From contig PWPR01000189.1 in assembly GCA_003557085.1 (NCBI GenBank), forward strand, positions 1 through 19,062: a stretch of 19,062 nucleotides of DNA, read 5' to 3'. This document shows positions 1-7,427 of the stretch, piece after piece; the stretch's first letter is position 1; each line of letters starts with the position of its first letter. The position numbers were made by a program, and so were the translations under genes. The DNA comes from Clostridia bacterium (lineage in GTDB: Bacteria; Bacillota; UBA994; PWPR01). The notes beneath the pieces were generated by a model that made no database searches, had not been told where the DNA came from, and worked only from the letters and a program-made list of their open reading frames with translations.

Positions 1-112
1 CTATAAGTAAAACTTTTTTACCTTTTTCTGCTATAGCAGCTGCAAGATTAACTGCAGTAGTAGTCTTACCTACTCCCCCTTTTTGATTTGCTAGTGCGAA
101 TATTTTAGTCAT
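1..112 (-). CDS. soj: ParA/Soj chromosome-partitioning ATPase, N-terminal fragment (runs off left edge)
   Basis: Only the first 37 codons are present. They read MTKIFALANQKGGVGKTTTA and onward, which is the deviant Walker A (KGGVGKTT, residues 10-17) of the ParA/MinD ATPase family, directly at the N-terminus as in Soj/ParA. Family knowledge: Soj works with the parS-binding protein ParB/Spo0J in origin segregation and modulates DnaA. The ATG at 110-112 has a GGAGTG ribosome-binding site at 118-123, 5 nt upstream. Two parS-like sites lie just upstream, which supports the ParA/Soj identity over MinD or a plasmid-type relative. In Bacillus, soj-spo0J lies downstream of mnmG-rsmG; here soj follows gyrA on the same strand, on the other side of the origin. 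Whether parB follows is outside the window. Confidence 0.9.
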   Translation of the reverse strand, partial: MTKIFALANQKGGVGKTTTAVNLAAAIAEKGKKVLLI

Positions 113-172
113 TTTTTCACTCCAAACTTGTTTTATTATATGTTTCTTGCTCATTTTCTCTATCTATGAGTA

Positions 173-178
173 ATTATA
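173..178 (-). promoter_or_regulatory. possible -10 box for soj
   Basis: A TATAAT hexamer on the minus strand lies about 60 nt upstream of the soj ATG. No good -35 sequence is visible at 16-18 nt, so this is weak. A second TATAAT (135-140) lies closer to the gene and is equally lacking a -35. Confidence 0.3.
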
Positions 179-222
179 CACAAATATTAAATTAATATCT
201 CGTAAATTTTACTAATTTTAAG

Positions 223-238
223 TGTTTCACGTGAAACG
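223..238. promoter_or_regulatory. parS site 1 (ParB/Spo0J binding)
   Basis: TGTTTCACGTGAAACG matches the Bacillus parS consensus TGTTTCACGTGAAACA at 15 of 16 positions, with the 14-bp palindromic core GTTTCACGTGAAAC intact. Known role: nucleation site for the ParB CTP-dependent clamp near the origin. It lies between soj and gyrA. Confidence 0.9.
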
Positions 239-241
239 CAT

Positions 242-270
242 AAAAAAAAGGTGCTTGATTAACAAGCACC
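242..270 (-). terminator. rho-independent terminator of the gyrA transcript
   Basis: On the minus strand a perfect 8-bp stem (GGTGCTTG / CAAGCACC, 250-257 and 263-270) with a 5-nt loop is followed by eight T residues (249 down to 242). It begins about 19 nt after the gyrA stop and lies entirely between the two parS sites. Confidence 0.9.
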
Positions 271-272
271 TG

Positions 273-288
273 CGTTTCACGTGAAACG
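273..288. promoter_or_regulatory. parS site 2 (ParB/Spo0J binding)
   Basis: CGTTTCACGTGAAACG is a perfect 16-bp palindrome carrying the same 14-bp core as site 1. It matches the Bacillus consensus at 14 of 16 positions, differing only at the two outermost bases. It abuts the gyrA stop codon (289-291), and its centre is exactly 50 bp from that of site 1. Confidence 0.88.
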
Positions 289-2718
289 TTATTCATCGTA
301 TGCAATTTTTGCTATAGCTCTGATAGCATCTCCTTCTTCTAAGTTTTGTATCTTAACACCTCGAGTATTTCTACCATACTTCGGTATTTCATCAACACAA
401 ACTCTGATTATAATACCTTTTTCTGTTATCATCATAATATCATTTCCATCATCTATTATCTTAAAACCTACGAGTTTTCCAGTTTCCTTAGATGTTTTCA
501 TCATTATTACACCTTTACCGTACCTATTTTGTGATCTAAACTCACTCATAACAGTTCTCTTTCCAAAACCTTTTTCTGTTATGCTTAGTACAGTGCTTCC
601 TGGAATGACAACGTCCATTTCAGTTACAAAATCGTCATCTTCAAGTTTGATGCCATTAACACCTCTTGTAGCTCTACCCATCGGTCTTACCTGATCTTCG
701 TTAAATCTAATAGCTTTTCCATCTCTAGTTGCTATTATAACGTCATTATTTCCATCCGTTATTTTGACACTTATCAGTTCATCATTTTCTTCAAGATTTA
801 CGGCTATAAGTCCACCCATTCTCATGCTTTCGTATTCAGTACACTGTGTTCTCTTAACATAGCCTTTTTTTGAACAGGTTAGCAGATATTGATCTTCTTC
901 GAACTTCTTAATCGGCATAGTAGCAGTAATTACTTCGTCTTTTTTCAACGCTGTAATATTATTAATTAAGACTCCCCTTGATCTTTTACCTGTAACAGGT
1001 ATCTTAAACACAGGAATACTGTACATTATACCTTTGTTTGTAAATATTAAGAGGGTTTGGTGTGTAGTACTAATGAATAGTTGTTCAACAAAATCAGAAT
1101 CAGATGATTTTACTCCTGACTTTCCACGTCCACCTCTTCTTTGACTACTATACTCTCCTAAAGATTGTCTCTTTATATATCCCTGATGTGTAATTGTTAT
1201 AACAACATCTTCCTCAGCAATTAAATCAATTGTATCTAAATCGCCTTCCTCAAGTAAGATATCTGTTCTTCTAACATCATTAAAAGTGTCTTTAATTTCA
1301 AGCATCTCATCTTTGATAATTTGCATCAATAGCTTTTCATTACTTAAGATTGACTCTAATCTAGCAATTTCTTTAAGTAACTCTCTATACTCTTCTTCAA
1401 TCTTATCTCTTTCAAGCCCAGTAAGTCTTTGCAATCTCATATCTAATATTGCTTTTGCTTGAATCTCTGTCAAACTGAATTTTTCAATTAGACCTTGTTT
1501 AGCCTCTTCTGTTGTATCTGAAGCTCTTATTAACTTAATTATTTCATCAATATTATCTAAAGCAATTCTATATCCTTCTAAAATATGAGCTCTCGCATTT
1601 GCTTTATCTAAAAGATACTCTGTCCTTCTTTTTACTACTTCTTTTTGATGATCTATATAATGACCCAACATTTCTCTAAGGTTCATAACTATTGGCTCAT
1701 TATTATGAAGAGCTAATAGAATAATTCCAAAAGATTGCTGTAAGTGGCTATTTTTATATAACTGATTTAATAAAACACTTGGCTCAACATCTTTTCGAAG
1801 TTCAATTACTACTCTAATTCCATCTCTATCGCTCTCATCACGAAGATCAGTAATTCCATCAACTTTTTTATCTCTTACTAAATCCGCAATTTTTTCAATC
1901 ATACGTGCCTTATTTACATTATAAGGAAGTTCATTAACTACAATCCTTGACTTTCCATTTCTCATATTCTCTACAAAAGTCTTTGCTCTGACAGTTAATA
2001 CGCCTCTACCTGTCTTATAAGCAGCTTTTATGTCATCTTTACCCATTATAAATCCACCGGTAGGGAAGTCAGGCCCTGGAATATGTCTCATTAGCTCTTC
2101 AAAAGATATTTCTGGGTTATCAATTAAAGCTACGCACCCATCAATAACTTCTCCTAGATTATGTGGTGGAATATTTGTCGCCATACCAACAGCTATTCCA
2201 CTTGATCCATTTACTAAAAGATTTGGAAATCTAGATGGCAAAACTACAGGCTCTTCTAGTTGCTCATCAAAGTTGGGTCTAAAATCAACTGTGTTTTTGT
2301 CAATATCCTCTAATAACTTAAGTGATAAAGCTTCCATTCTAGCTTCTGTATAACGCATTGCTGCTGCTGAGTCTCCATCAATAGAGCCAAAATTTCCATG
2401 ACCATCTATTAATGGGTATCTCATGCTAAACTCTTGAGCCATCCTAACCATAGTACTATAAACAACTGTGTCTCCATGAGGATGATACTTACCCAATACT
2501 TCACCAACTGTCCTTGCCGACTTCTGAAATGATTTATTAGGAGTTAATCCCATCTGATGCATAGCATATAGAATTCTTCTATGTGCAGGCTTTAAACCAT
2601 CTCTTACATCTGGCAAAGCTCTACCTACTATTACAGTCATAGCATAAGTCATATAAGATTTCTTTATTTCATCTGTTATATCTACTGGTATAATTGTGCC
2701 ATGTTTAAATTCAGCCAT
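289..2718 (-). CDS. gyrA: DNA gyrase subunit A
   Basis: This is the breakage-reunion subunit of the A2B2 type IIA topoisomerase that introduces negative supercoils. At 809 aa it has the usual length. The catalytic tyrosine is Tyr123 in the AAMRYTEARM motif. The quinolone-determining segment around residues 77-95 reads KYHPHGDTVVYSTMVRMAQ. The GyrA box QRRGGRG (526-532) opens the C-terminal DNA-wrapping beta-pinwheel and identifies gyrase rather than topoisomerase IV. The ATG has an AGGAGTG ribosome-binding site that overlaps the gyrB stop codon (TAGGAGTG), with only 10 nt between the genes, so gyrB and gyrA are one transcriptional and probably translationally coupled unit. The protein ends IAKIAYDE with no long acidic tail. 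The positions equivalent to E. coli Ser83 and Asp87 are Thr84 and Ser88. Confidence 0.98.
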   Translation of the reverse strand: MAEFKHGTIIPVDITDEIKKSYMTYAMTVIVGRALPDVRDGLKPAHRRILYAMHQMGLTPNKSFQKSARTVGEVLGKYHPHGDTVVYSTMVRMAQEFSMRYPLIDGHGNFGSIDGDSAAAMRYTEARMEALSLKLLEDIDKNTVDFRPNFDEQLEEPVVLPSRFPNLLVNGSSGIAVGMATNIPPHNLGEVIDGCVALIDNPEISFEELMRHIPGPDFPTGGFIMGKDDIKAAYKTGRGVLTVRAKTFVENMRNGKSRIVVNELPYNVNKARMIEKIADLVRDKKVDGITDLRDESDRDGIRVVIELRKDVEPSVLLNQLYKNSHLQQSFGIILLALHNNEPIVMNLREMLGHYIDHQKEVVKRRTEYLLDKANARAHILEGYRIALDNIDEIIKLIRASDTTEEAKQGLIEKFSLTEIQAKAILDMRLQRLTGLERDKIEEEYRELLKEIARLESILSNEKLLMQIIKDEMLEIKDTFNDVRRTDILLEEGDLDTIDLIAEEDVVITITHQGYIKRQSLGEYSSQRRGGRGKSGVKSSDSDFVEQLFISTTHQTLLIFTNKGIMYSIPVFKIPVTGKRSRGVLINNITALKKDEVITATMPIKKFEEDQYLLTCSKKGYVKRTQCTEYESMRMGGLIAVNLEENDELISVKITDGNNDVIIATRDGKAIRFNEDQVRPMGRATRGVNGIKLEDDDFVTEMDVVIPGSTVLSITEKGFGKRTVMSEFRSQNRYGKGVIMMKTSKETGKLVGFKIIDDGNDIMMITEKGIIIRVCVDEIPKYGRNTRGVKIQNLEEGDAIRAIAKIAYDE

Positions 2719-2728
2719 TTGAACACTC

Positions 2729-4642
2729 CTACAAATCTAATTCTTTAATTTTCTTAGCATTTTCTACTATAAAGTTTTTTCTAGGTTCTACACTACTACC
2801 CATTAATATTGTAAAATATTTATCTGCTTCTATCGCATCATCCATAGTTACTTTCAGTAAAATCCTATTATCTGGATTCATGGTTGTCTCCCAAAGCTGA
2901 TCTGGGTCCATTTCACCTAAACCTTTGTATCTTTGAATTCTTACTCCATGTCTACCTATTTCTTCTAAAATATTATCTCTTTCTTCATCACTATAAGCAT
3001 AGTGCTCTGCTCTGCCTTTCTTTATTAAATAAAGAGGTGGTTGAGCTATATATATGTATCCTGCTTCAATTAAGGGCTGCATATATCTAAAGAAAAACGT
3101 CAAAATCAATGTTCTAATATGAGAACCGTCTACATCCGCATCTGCCATAATTATTATTTTATGATATCTTGTCTTATCTAAAGAAAAGTCTTCATCAATA
3201 CCTGCTCCTATAGCAGTTATCATAGTTCTAATCTCTGCATGATTTAATATTCTATCTAGTCTGGCTTTCTCTACATTAATTATTTTACCACCTATTGGTA
3301 GAATAGCCTGAAATCTCCTGTCCCTGCCCATCTTGGCAGAACCAGCAGCAGAGTCACCCTCAACTAAATATAACTCTGATAAAGCTGCGTCTTTAACAGA
3401 GCAATCCGACAACTTGCCTGGCAAAGCTGAAATTTCTAAAGAACTCTTTCTTCTTGTCAGCTCTCTTGCTTTCTTAGCAGCTTCTCTTGCTCTTGCAGCT
3501 CTTAAAGACTTCTCAACTATTTTCTTTGATTCAGTAGGATGCTCACATAAATAAGTATAAAGAATCTCACCTATAGTAGACTCGACAAACCCCTTCATTT
3601 CACTATTTCCTAGTTTTGTTTTGGTTTGCCCTTCAAATTGAGGATCTGTTAATCTCACACTTAAAACAGCTGTTAGTCCTTCTCTAATATCATCACCAAT
3701 AATATCAGGATCTTTATCCTTAAGTAAATCGTGGGTTCGAGAAAATTTATTAACAGTTCTAGTTAATGCAGATTTAAATCCAGATTCATGCATGCCACCT
3801 TCTGTAGTCTTAATATTATTAGCAAAAGACAAAATATTCTCTGTATATCCATCATTAAATTGGATTGCAACTTCAAGTTCATTAGAACCATCTGTACCTT
3901 CTACATAAATAACATCTTTATTTACTAATCCTTTATTTTCATTTAGCTTTTCTACAAAAGAAACAATACCACCTTGATAACAATATTCAACTTGTCTAGG
4001 CTCTTCAGTTCTTTCATCAGTAAATGTTATATTAAGTCCTTTATTAAGGAAAGCAAGCTCTCTAAAACGACTTGAAAGAGTTAAAAACTTAAACTCTAAA
4101 GTATCAAAAATTTCTGGGTCTGGTCTAAATCTTTGAACTGTACCACTAATTTTAGTATCACCAATTCTCTCAACTTCTGTAACTGGAATACCTCTTTGAT
4201 ACTCTTGTACATATATTCCACCATTTCTGTGTACCTCAGCTTTAAAATATTCAGATAAAGCATTTACAACTGAAACACCCAAACCATGCAGTCCTCCAGA
4301 AACTTTGTAACCTTCTCCTCCAAACTTTCCTCCTGCATGCAAAACAGTCATAACTACTTCTAAAGTAGATTTTTTCATTTTTGGATGTGGACCAACAGGA
4401 ATACCCACACCATTATCTCTAACTTCAACAGTATTATCCTTAAGAATTTTAATATCAATTCTGTCACATCTACCTGCCATAGCTTCATCAATACTATTGT
4501 CTACAACTTCATATACCAGATGATGCAATCCACTTAGAGAAGTAGATCCTATATACATTCCCGGTCTTTTTCTTACAGCTTCTAAACCTTCTAAAACCTT
4601 AATTTGCGACTCATCATAAATACCAGTATTAACTTGATTCAA
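2729..4642 (-). CDS. gyrB: DNA gyrase subunit B
   Basis: This is the ATPase subunit of gyrase. Counting from the preferred start: GHKL ATP-binding motifs EVVDN (Asn49), DNGVGIP (76-82) and GGLHGLGVSVVNAL (116-129), QTK loop lysine near 341, TOPRIM motifs EGDSA (428-432) and DADVDG (501-506), then the C-terminal RYKGLGEMD region that contacts GyrA. The open frame extends to a TTG at 4681, but an AAGGAG (4652-4657) directly abuts the ATG at 4649-4651 and is 9 nt upstream of a TTG at 4640-4642. The TTG start gives 637 aa beginning MNQVNTGIYDESQIKVLEGL, which lines up with typical Firmicute GyrB N-termini, so I choose it; ATG at 4651 is the alternative. It is followed 10 nt later by gyrA. Confidence 0.93.
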   Translation of the reverse strand: MNQVNTGIYDESQIKVLEGLEAVRKRPGMYIGSTSLSGLHHLVYEVVDNSIDEAMAGRCDRIDIKILKDNTVEVRDNGVGIPVGPHPKMKKSTLEVVMTVLHAGGKFGGEGYKVSGGLHGLGVSVVNALSEYFKAEVHRNGGIYVQEYQRGIPVTEVERIGDTKISGTVQRFRPDPEIFDTLEFKFLTLSSRFRELAFLNKGLNITFTDERTEEPRQVEYCYQGGIVSFVEKLNENKGLVNKDVIYVEGTDGSNELEVAIQFNDGYTENILSFANNIKTTEGGMHESGFKSALTRTVNKFSRTHDLLKDKDPDIIGDDIREGLTAVLSVRLTDPQFEGQTKTKLGNSEMKGFVESTIGEILYTYLCEHPTESKKIVEKSLRAARAREAAKKARELTRRKSSLEISALPGKLSDCSVKDAALSELYLVEGDSAAGSAKMGRDRRFQAILPIGGKIINVEKARLDRILNHAEIRTMITAIGAGIDEDFSLDKTRYHKIIIMADADVDGSHIRTLILTFFFRYMQPLIEAGYIYIAQPPLYLIKKGRAEHYAYSDEERDNILEEIGRHGVRIQRYKGLGEMDPDQLWETTMNPDNRILLKVTMDDAIEADKYFTILMGSSVEPRKNFIVENAKKIKELDL

Positions 4643-4713
4643 AGGCGTCATCTCCTTACGCGATGAGAGTAAACGATACAACTCACCATATATTTTACCT
4701 TTATAAAGTCTTA

Positions 4714-4734
4714 AAACCGCAGCAGGAGCGGTTT
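4714..4734 (-). promoter_or_regulatory. hairpin in the gyrB leader
   Basis: AAACCGC and GCGGTTT form a perfect 7-bp inverted repeat around a 7-nt loop. It lies between the likely gyrB -10 box (4748-4753) and the ribosome-binding site. In the gyrB direction it is not followed by a clean T-tract (TTTTAAGACTTT), so it is a poor terminator. An attenuator, RNA-stability element or operator are all possible; the role is unknown. Confidence 0.4.
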
Positions 4735-4747
4735 AAATCACTTATAT

Positions 4748-4753
4748 ATTATA
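4748..4753 (-). promoter_or_regulatory. likely -10 box of the gyrB-gyrA promoter
   Basis: TATAAT on the minus strand, about 105 nt upstream of the gyrB start. The -35 region is poor (T-rich, TTTTTA at a 17-nt spacing). The 178-nt recF-gyrB gap, compared with overlapping genes upstream, supports a separate gyrBA promoter. Confidence 0.45.
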
Positions 4754-4820
4754 TCATATTTACTTTAAACTAAAAAGGGCTATGGCTATTAATTTGCTTT
4801 TCTTAAAAAGTTCTTCTAAT

Positions 4821-5954
4821 TTAAGAATTTAGCAAAAAATTTCCGCCATCAACCCTATATATTGTTGCATTATTTAATATTGATTCACTTAATAAACTTA
4901 CATCTGTTGTTGCTACAAAAGTTTGTGTACTCCCCGATGCATTATCTAGTAGTAAATGCTGTCTTTCTTTATCAAGTTCACTTAAAACATCATCTAGAAT
5001 TAAAATTGGTAACTCACCAGTTTCAGATCTCATAAATTGTAATTCAGCAAGCTTAAGTGATATGACAGTTGTTCTCATTTGTCCTTGAGATCCAAACCTC
5101 TTAATATCTCTACCATTTACTATACAAGTAAAATCATCTAAATGCGGTCCAACTAAAGTAGTACCTCTTTCTTTTTCCCTCACCTTCTCTTCTAGAAGTT
5201 TCTTTCTTAATAAATCCTCAATCTCTTCTTTAGTTATTTTATTAAGCTTGCCAATAGGATCATCAATTCCTATATTTGATACATAATTAATTACTAAATT
5301 CTCTTTTGTTTCAGTTATTTGTCTGTGAGATAGTTTAGCAAGAATACTAAGTTTATAAAGTGTTTCTATTCTTTTATGTACTATTTGGGAACCAAGCTCT
5401 ATTAATTGATCATCATAAGATTTTAGCAATGTACCTTGATACTCTTGTTGATAATTTTGTTTAAGAAATCTATTTCTTTGTTGTATAAGTCTACTGTATT
5501 TATTTCCTAACTTGTAAAAAGAAGGCTTAACTTGGCTAATTTCCATGTCAATAAAATCTCTTCTCTCTTTAGGTCCTCCACTTATAAGATCTAAGTCTTT
5601 TGGAAAAAAAGAAACAACATTAAGGTAGCCTATTAAATCTGATACTCTCTTTCTTTTTACTCCATCGATAGATAATGTTTTCTTATTATCGTTTAATTGC
5701 AAATACAATCTATGTTTATTTTTCTTCTTCTCTAACTCTATATTCACTTCTGCATAGTTAGATTCAAAATTTATCATATCTTCATTTTTAGTTGCTCTAT
5801 AAGATCTTCCAGTTGTAAAAATAAAGATTGCTTCAAGTAAATTAGACTTTCCTTGTGCATTTCTTCCTACAAGAATATTTAGTTTTGAAGAAGGCTTCAA
5901 GTCAGCTTTTATAATATTTCTAAAATTATAGCAATTAATCCTGGTTATTATCAT
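4821..5954 (-). CDS. recF: DNA replication and repair protein RecF
   Basis: An SMC-like ABC ATPase that, with RecO and RecR, loads RecA at single-strand gaps. From the preferred ATG (377 aa, close to the 370 of B. subtilis) it has Walker A GRNAQGKSN (30-38), ABC signature GSQGQMRT (288-295) and Walker B LPILILDD (315-322) followed by VLSELD. The frame also opens at a TTG (5958-5960), but GGTGG on the minus strand touches that TTG and is 6 nt from the ATG at 5952-5954, so the ATG is better. It overlaps the end of the S4-domain gene by 20 nt (5935-5954), implying coupled translation. The TAA stop is followed by 178 nt containing the gyrB promoter. Confidence 0.96.
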   Translation of the reverse strand: MIITRINCYNFRNIIKADLKPSSKLNILVGRNAQGKSNLLEAIFIFTTGRSYRATKNEDMINFESNYAEVNIELEKKKNKHRLYLQLNDNKKTLSIDGVKRKRVSDLIGYLNVVSFFPKDLDLISGGPKERRDFIDMEISQVKPSFYKLGNKYSRLIQQRNRFLKQNYQQEYQGTLLKSYDDQLIELGSQIVHKRIETLYKLSILAKLSHRQITETKENLVINYVSNIGIDDPIGKLNKITKEEIEDLLRKKLLEEKVREKERGTTLVGPHLDDFTCIVNGRDIKRFGSQGQMRTTVISLKLAELQFMRSETGELPILILDDVLSELDKERQHLLLDNASGSTQTFVATTDVSLLSESILNNATIYRVDGGNFLLNS

Positions 5955-6162
5955 ATACAACCACCAGTTCTATTTGCCCATCTACAATAACTTTATCTCC
6001 TTCTACAAGCTTCCTTCTATATCTTGTTTCTATTTCTCCATTAACTAAAACGAGTTCCTGGTCAACTAGTATTTTAACTTCACCACCACTCATAACTACA
6101 TTAGCTAATTTTAAAAATTGCATCAAATTTATAGTCTCAGTGTTTATATATACTTTTTCCAT
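5935..6162 (-). CDS. rlbA: S4-domain RNA-binding protein RlbA/YaaA
   Basis: A 75-aa protein with one S4 RNA-binding fold: TINLMQFLKLANVVMSGGEV, then LVNGEIETRYRRKLVEGDKV. This is the pattern of B. subtilis YaaA (also called RlbA, implicated in ribosome large-subunit maturation), which sits in the same place between dnaN and recF. The ATG at 6160-6162 lies one base after the dnaN stop, with a GGAAGG ribosome-binding site inside the last dnaN codons. Its 3' end overlaps recF. The function is inferred from family and synteny. Confidence 0.92.
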   Translation of the reverse strand: MEKVYINTETINLMQFLKLANVVMSGGEVKILVDQELVLVNGEIETRYRRKLVEGDKVIVDGQIELVVVYDNNQD

Positions 6163-6163
6163 T

Positions 6164-7276
6164 CTAGTCCCTTCCTGCTACTGGCATTAATAATGAGAAA
6201 CATCTATCATTATTTTTTGGTTTAGTAACTAGCATATTGTACTTCTCTGCAAATTGCATCACTAACTCTTCATCCTTATTATGCTTAACTAATTCTCTTA
6301 GGTATCTTAAAGTAAACGAAACTTTGATTTCATGTCCTTTTAGATCTACTGCTATAATTTCTGTATGCTGACCTAGTTCTGCTGATCTAGCATTAATTGT
6401 TAAAGTATCATTAACACAATTTAAATTAACTACTCCTTTTTTTGTATCCCTTATTATTAAAGCAGCTCTTTCAAGACTTTGATCTAAACTATCATGACTA
6501 ATAATCATATCTGAGTGATAGTCTTTTGGAAGATATTGTATAATATCAGGATACTGCCCTTCTATTAGTTTTGAATATACCTTAACTCCATTTATATCTA
6601 AGGATACTTGACCATTCCCAAAACTAAAAATAATGTCCTCACTATCTGAGCTATTTAGCAATCTCATTATCTCACCAGCATTTGAACTAGGAATCACTAA
6701 TCTCCTATCTATACCTTTATAAAGTATATCTTTACTTATAGAAGAAATTCTAAATCCATCAGTTGCACTAATTGTTATCTCGTCGTTGACTAGTTCTAGA
6801 AGTATTCCAGTAAAAATTGGTCTCATATCTTCTTTTGCAGCTGCATAAACTGTATAATCAAGCATTTCAGAAAGAAGTTTGCAATCTATAGAGAAACCAT
6901 CTTCAAATTCTCCACTAACTATTTCAGGAAACTCTATCCCTGGTAAACCAGCTAATTCCATTTTAAAACGATTTCCACTAATAGAAGTTCTATAATTATT
7001 ATAATCTACTTTTATATTTAAAGAATCTGTATCTGCTTTTCTAACAATATCTGAAAATACAGCTGCTGGTAAAATAACACTACCTTCTTCTTCTACAGTA
7101 CATTCTATCTGTGTTTGTATTGATAAATCCAAATTTGATCCAGTTAGTGTTAAGACATTATCAGAAACCTCTAAGAGAAGTCCTCCTAAAACCTCTAAAA
7201 TATCTTTTGAAGAAACTGCTTTTGATACAATACTAACTGCTTGATTGAGCTCGTTTCTGTTAATGATTATTTGCAT
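6164..7276 (-). CDS. dnaN: DNA polymerase III beta subunit (sliding clamp)
   Basis: A 370-aa ring clamp that tethers DNA polymerase III. The N-terminus MQIIINRNELNQAVSIVSKA and the C-terminus NDRCFSLLMPVAGRD (the P-M/V-R end that forms the peptide-binding pocket) are typical, and position after dnaA confirms the call. The ATG has a GGAGG site 7 nt upstream. One oddity is that the usually conserved segment with a Thr-Ile-Pro-Ile-Leu core after KAVSSK reads DILEVLGGLLLE here. It is followed by rlbA with a single-base gap. Transcription could come from dnaA or from the 151-bp dnaA-dnaN gap. Confidence 0.97.
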   Translation of the reverse strand: MQIIINRNELNQAVSIVSKAVSSKDILEVLGGLLLEVSDNVLTLTGSNLDLSIQTQIECTVEEEGSVILPAAVFSDIVRKADTDSLNIKVDYNNYRTSISGNRFKMELAGLPGIEFPEIVSGEFEDGFSIDCKLLSEMLDYTVYAAAKEDMRPIFTGILLELVNDEITISATDGFRISSISKDILYKGIDRRLVIPSSNAGEIMRLLNSSDSEDIIFSFGNGQVSLDINGVKVYSKLIEGQYPDIIQYLPKDYHSDMIISHDSLDQSLERAALIIRDTKKGVVNLNCVNDTLTINARSAELGQHTEIIAVDLKGHEIKVSFTLRYLRELVKHNKDEELVMQFAEKYNMLVTKPKNNDRCFSLLMPVAGRD

Positions 7277-7286
7277 GATGGGTCCT

Positions 7287-7426
7287 CCTTATTTATATAT
7301 ATAAAAGTAATAATAGTAATAATGTCTGTTGAAAGTGTTGAAAACTATTAAAAAGCATGTTGTTATAATGAAAAACAGTGTTGAAAATCTGTTGATAAAA
7401 AAAACATATCTTTGAAGTTATCAACA
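7287..7426. other. oriC, dnaA-dnaN part: DnaA boxes, DnaA-trio-like run and AT-rich unwinding stretch
   Basis: Read on the plus strand: an AT-only stretch (7290-7306, ATTTATATATATAAAA), then GTAATAATAGTAATAATG (7307-7324), which contains five consecutive TA[A/G] triplets (7308-7322). These are followed by tandem 9-mers TGTTGAAAG (7327-7335) and TGTTGAAAA (7336-7344) with no gap. Further box-like 9-mers are TGTTGAAAA (7379-7387), TGTTGATAA (7390-7398) and the inverted TTATCAACA (7418-7426). Established knowledge: in B. subtilis the strand-opening element downstream of dnaA has DnaA boxes, then 3'-[G/A]AT-5' trios, then an AT-rich region. The order and strand polarity seen here match that arrangement. 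The boxes are of the TTATCAACA type rather than strict TTATCCACA. Confidence 0.7.
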
Positions 7427-7427
7427 A

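Noticed and set aside
281..694. Plus-strand open frame of 137 codons opposite the gyrA 3' end
   Set aside because: It lies wholly antisense to the conserved gyrA coding sequence and starts inside a parS site; it has no ribosome-binding site and its hydrophobic composition is what the reverse of gyrA codons produces.
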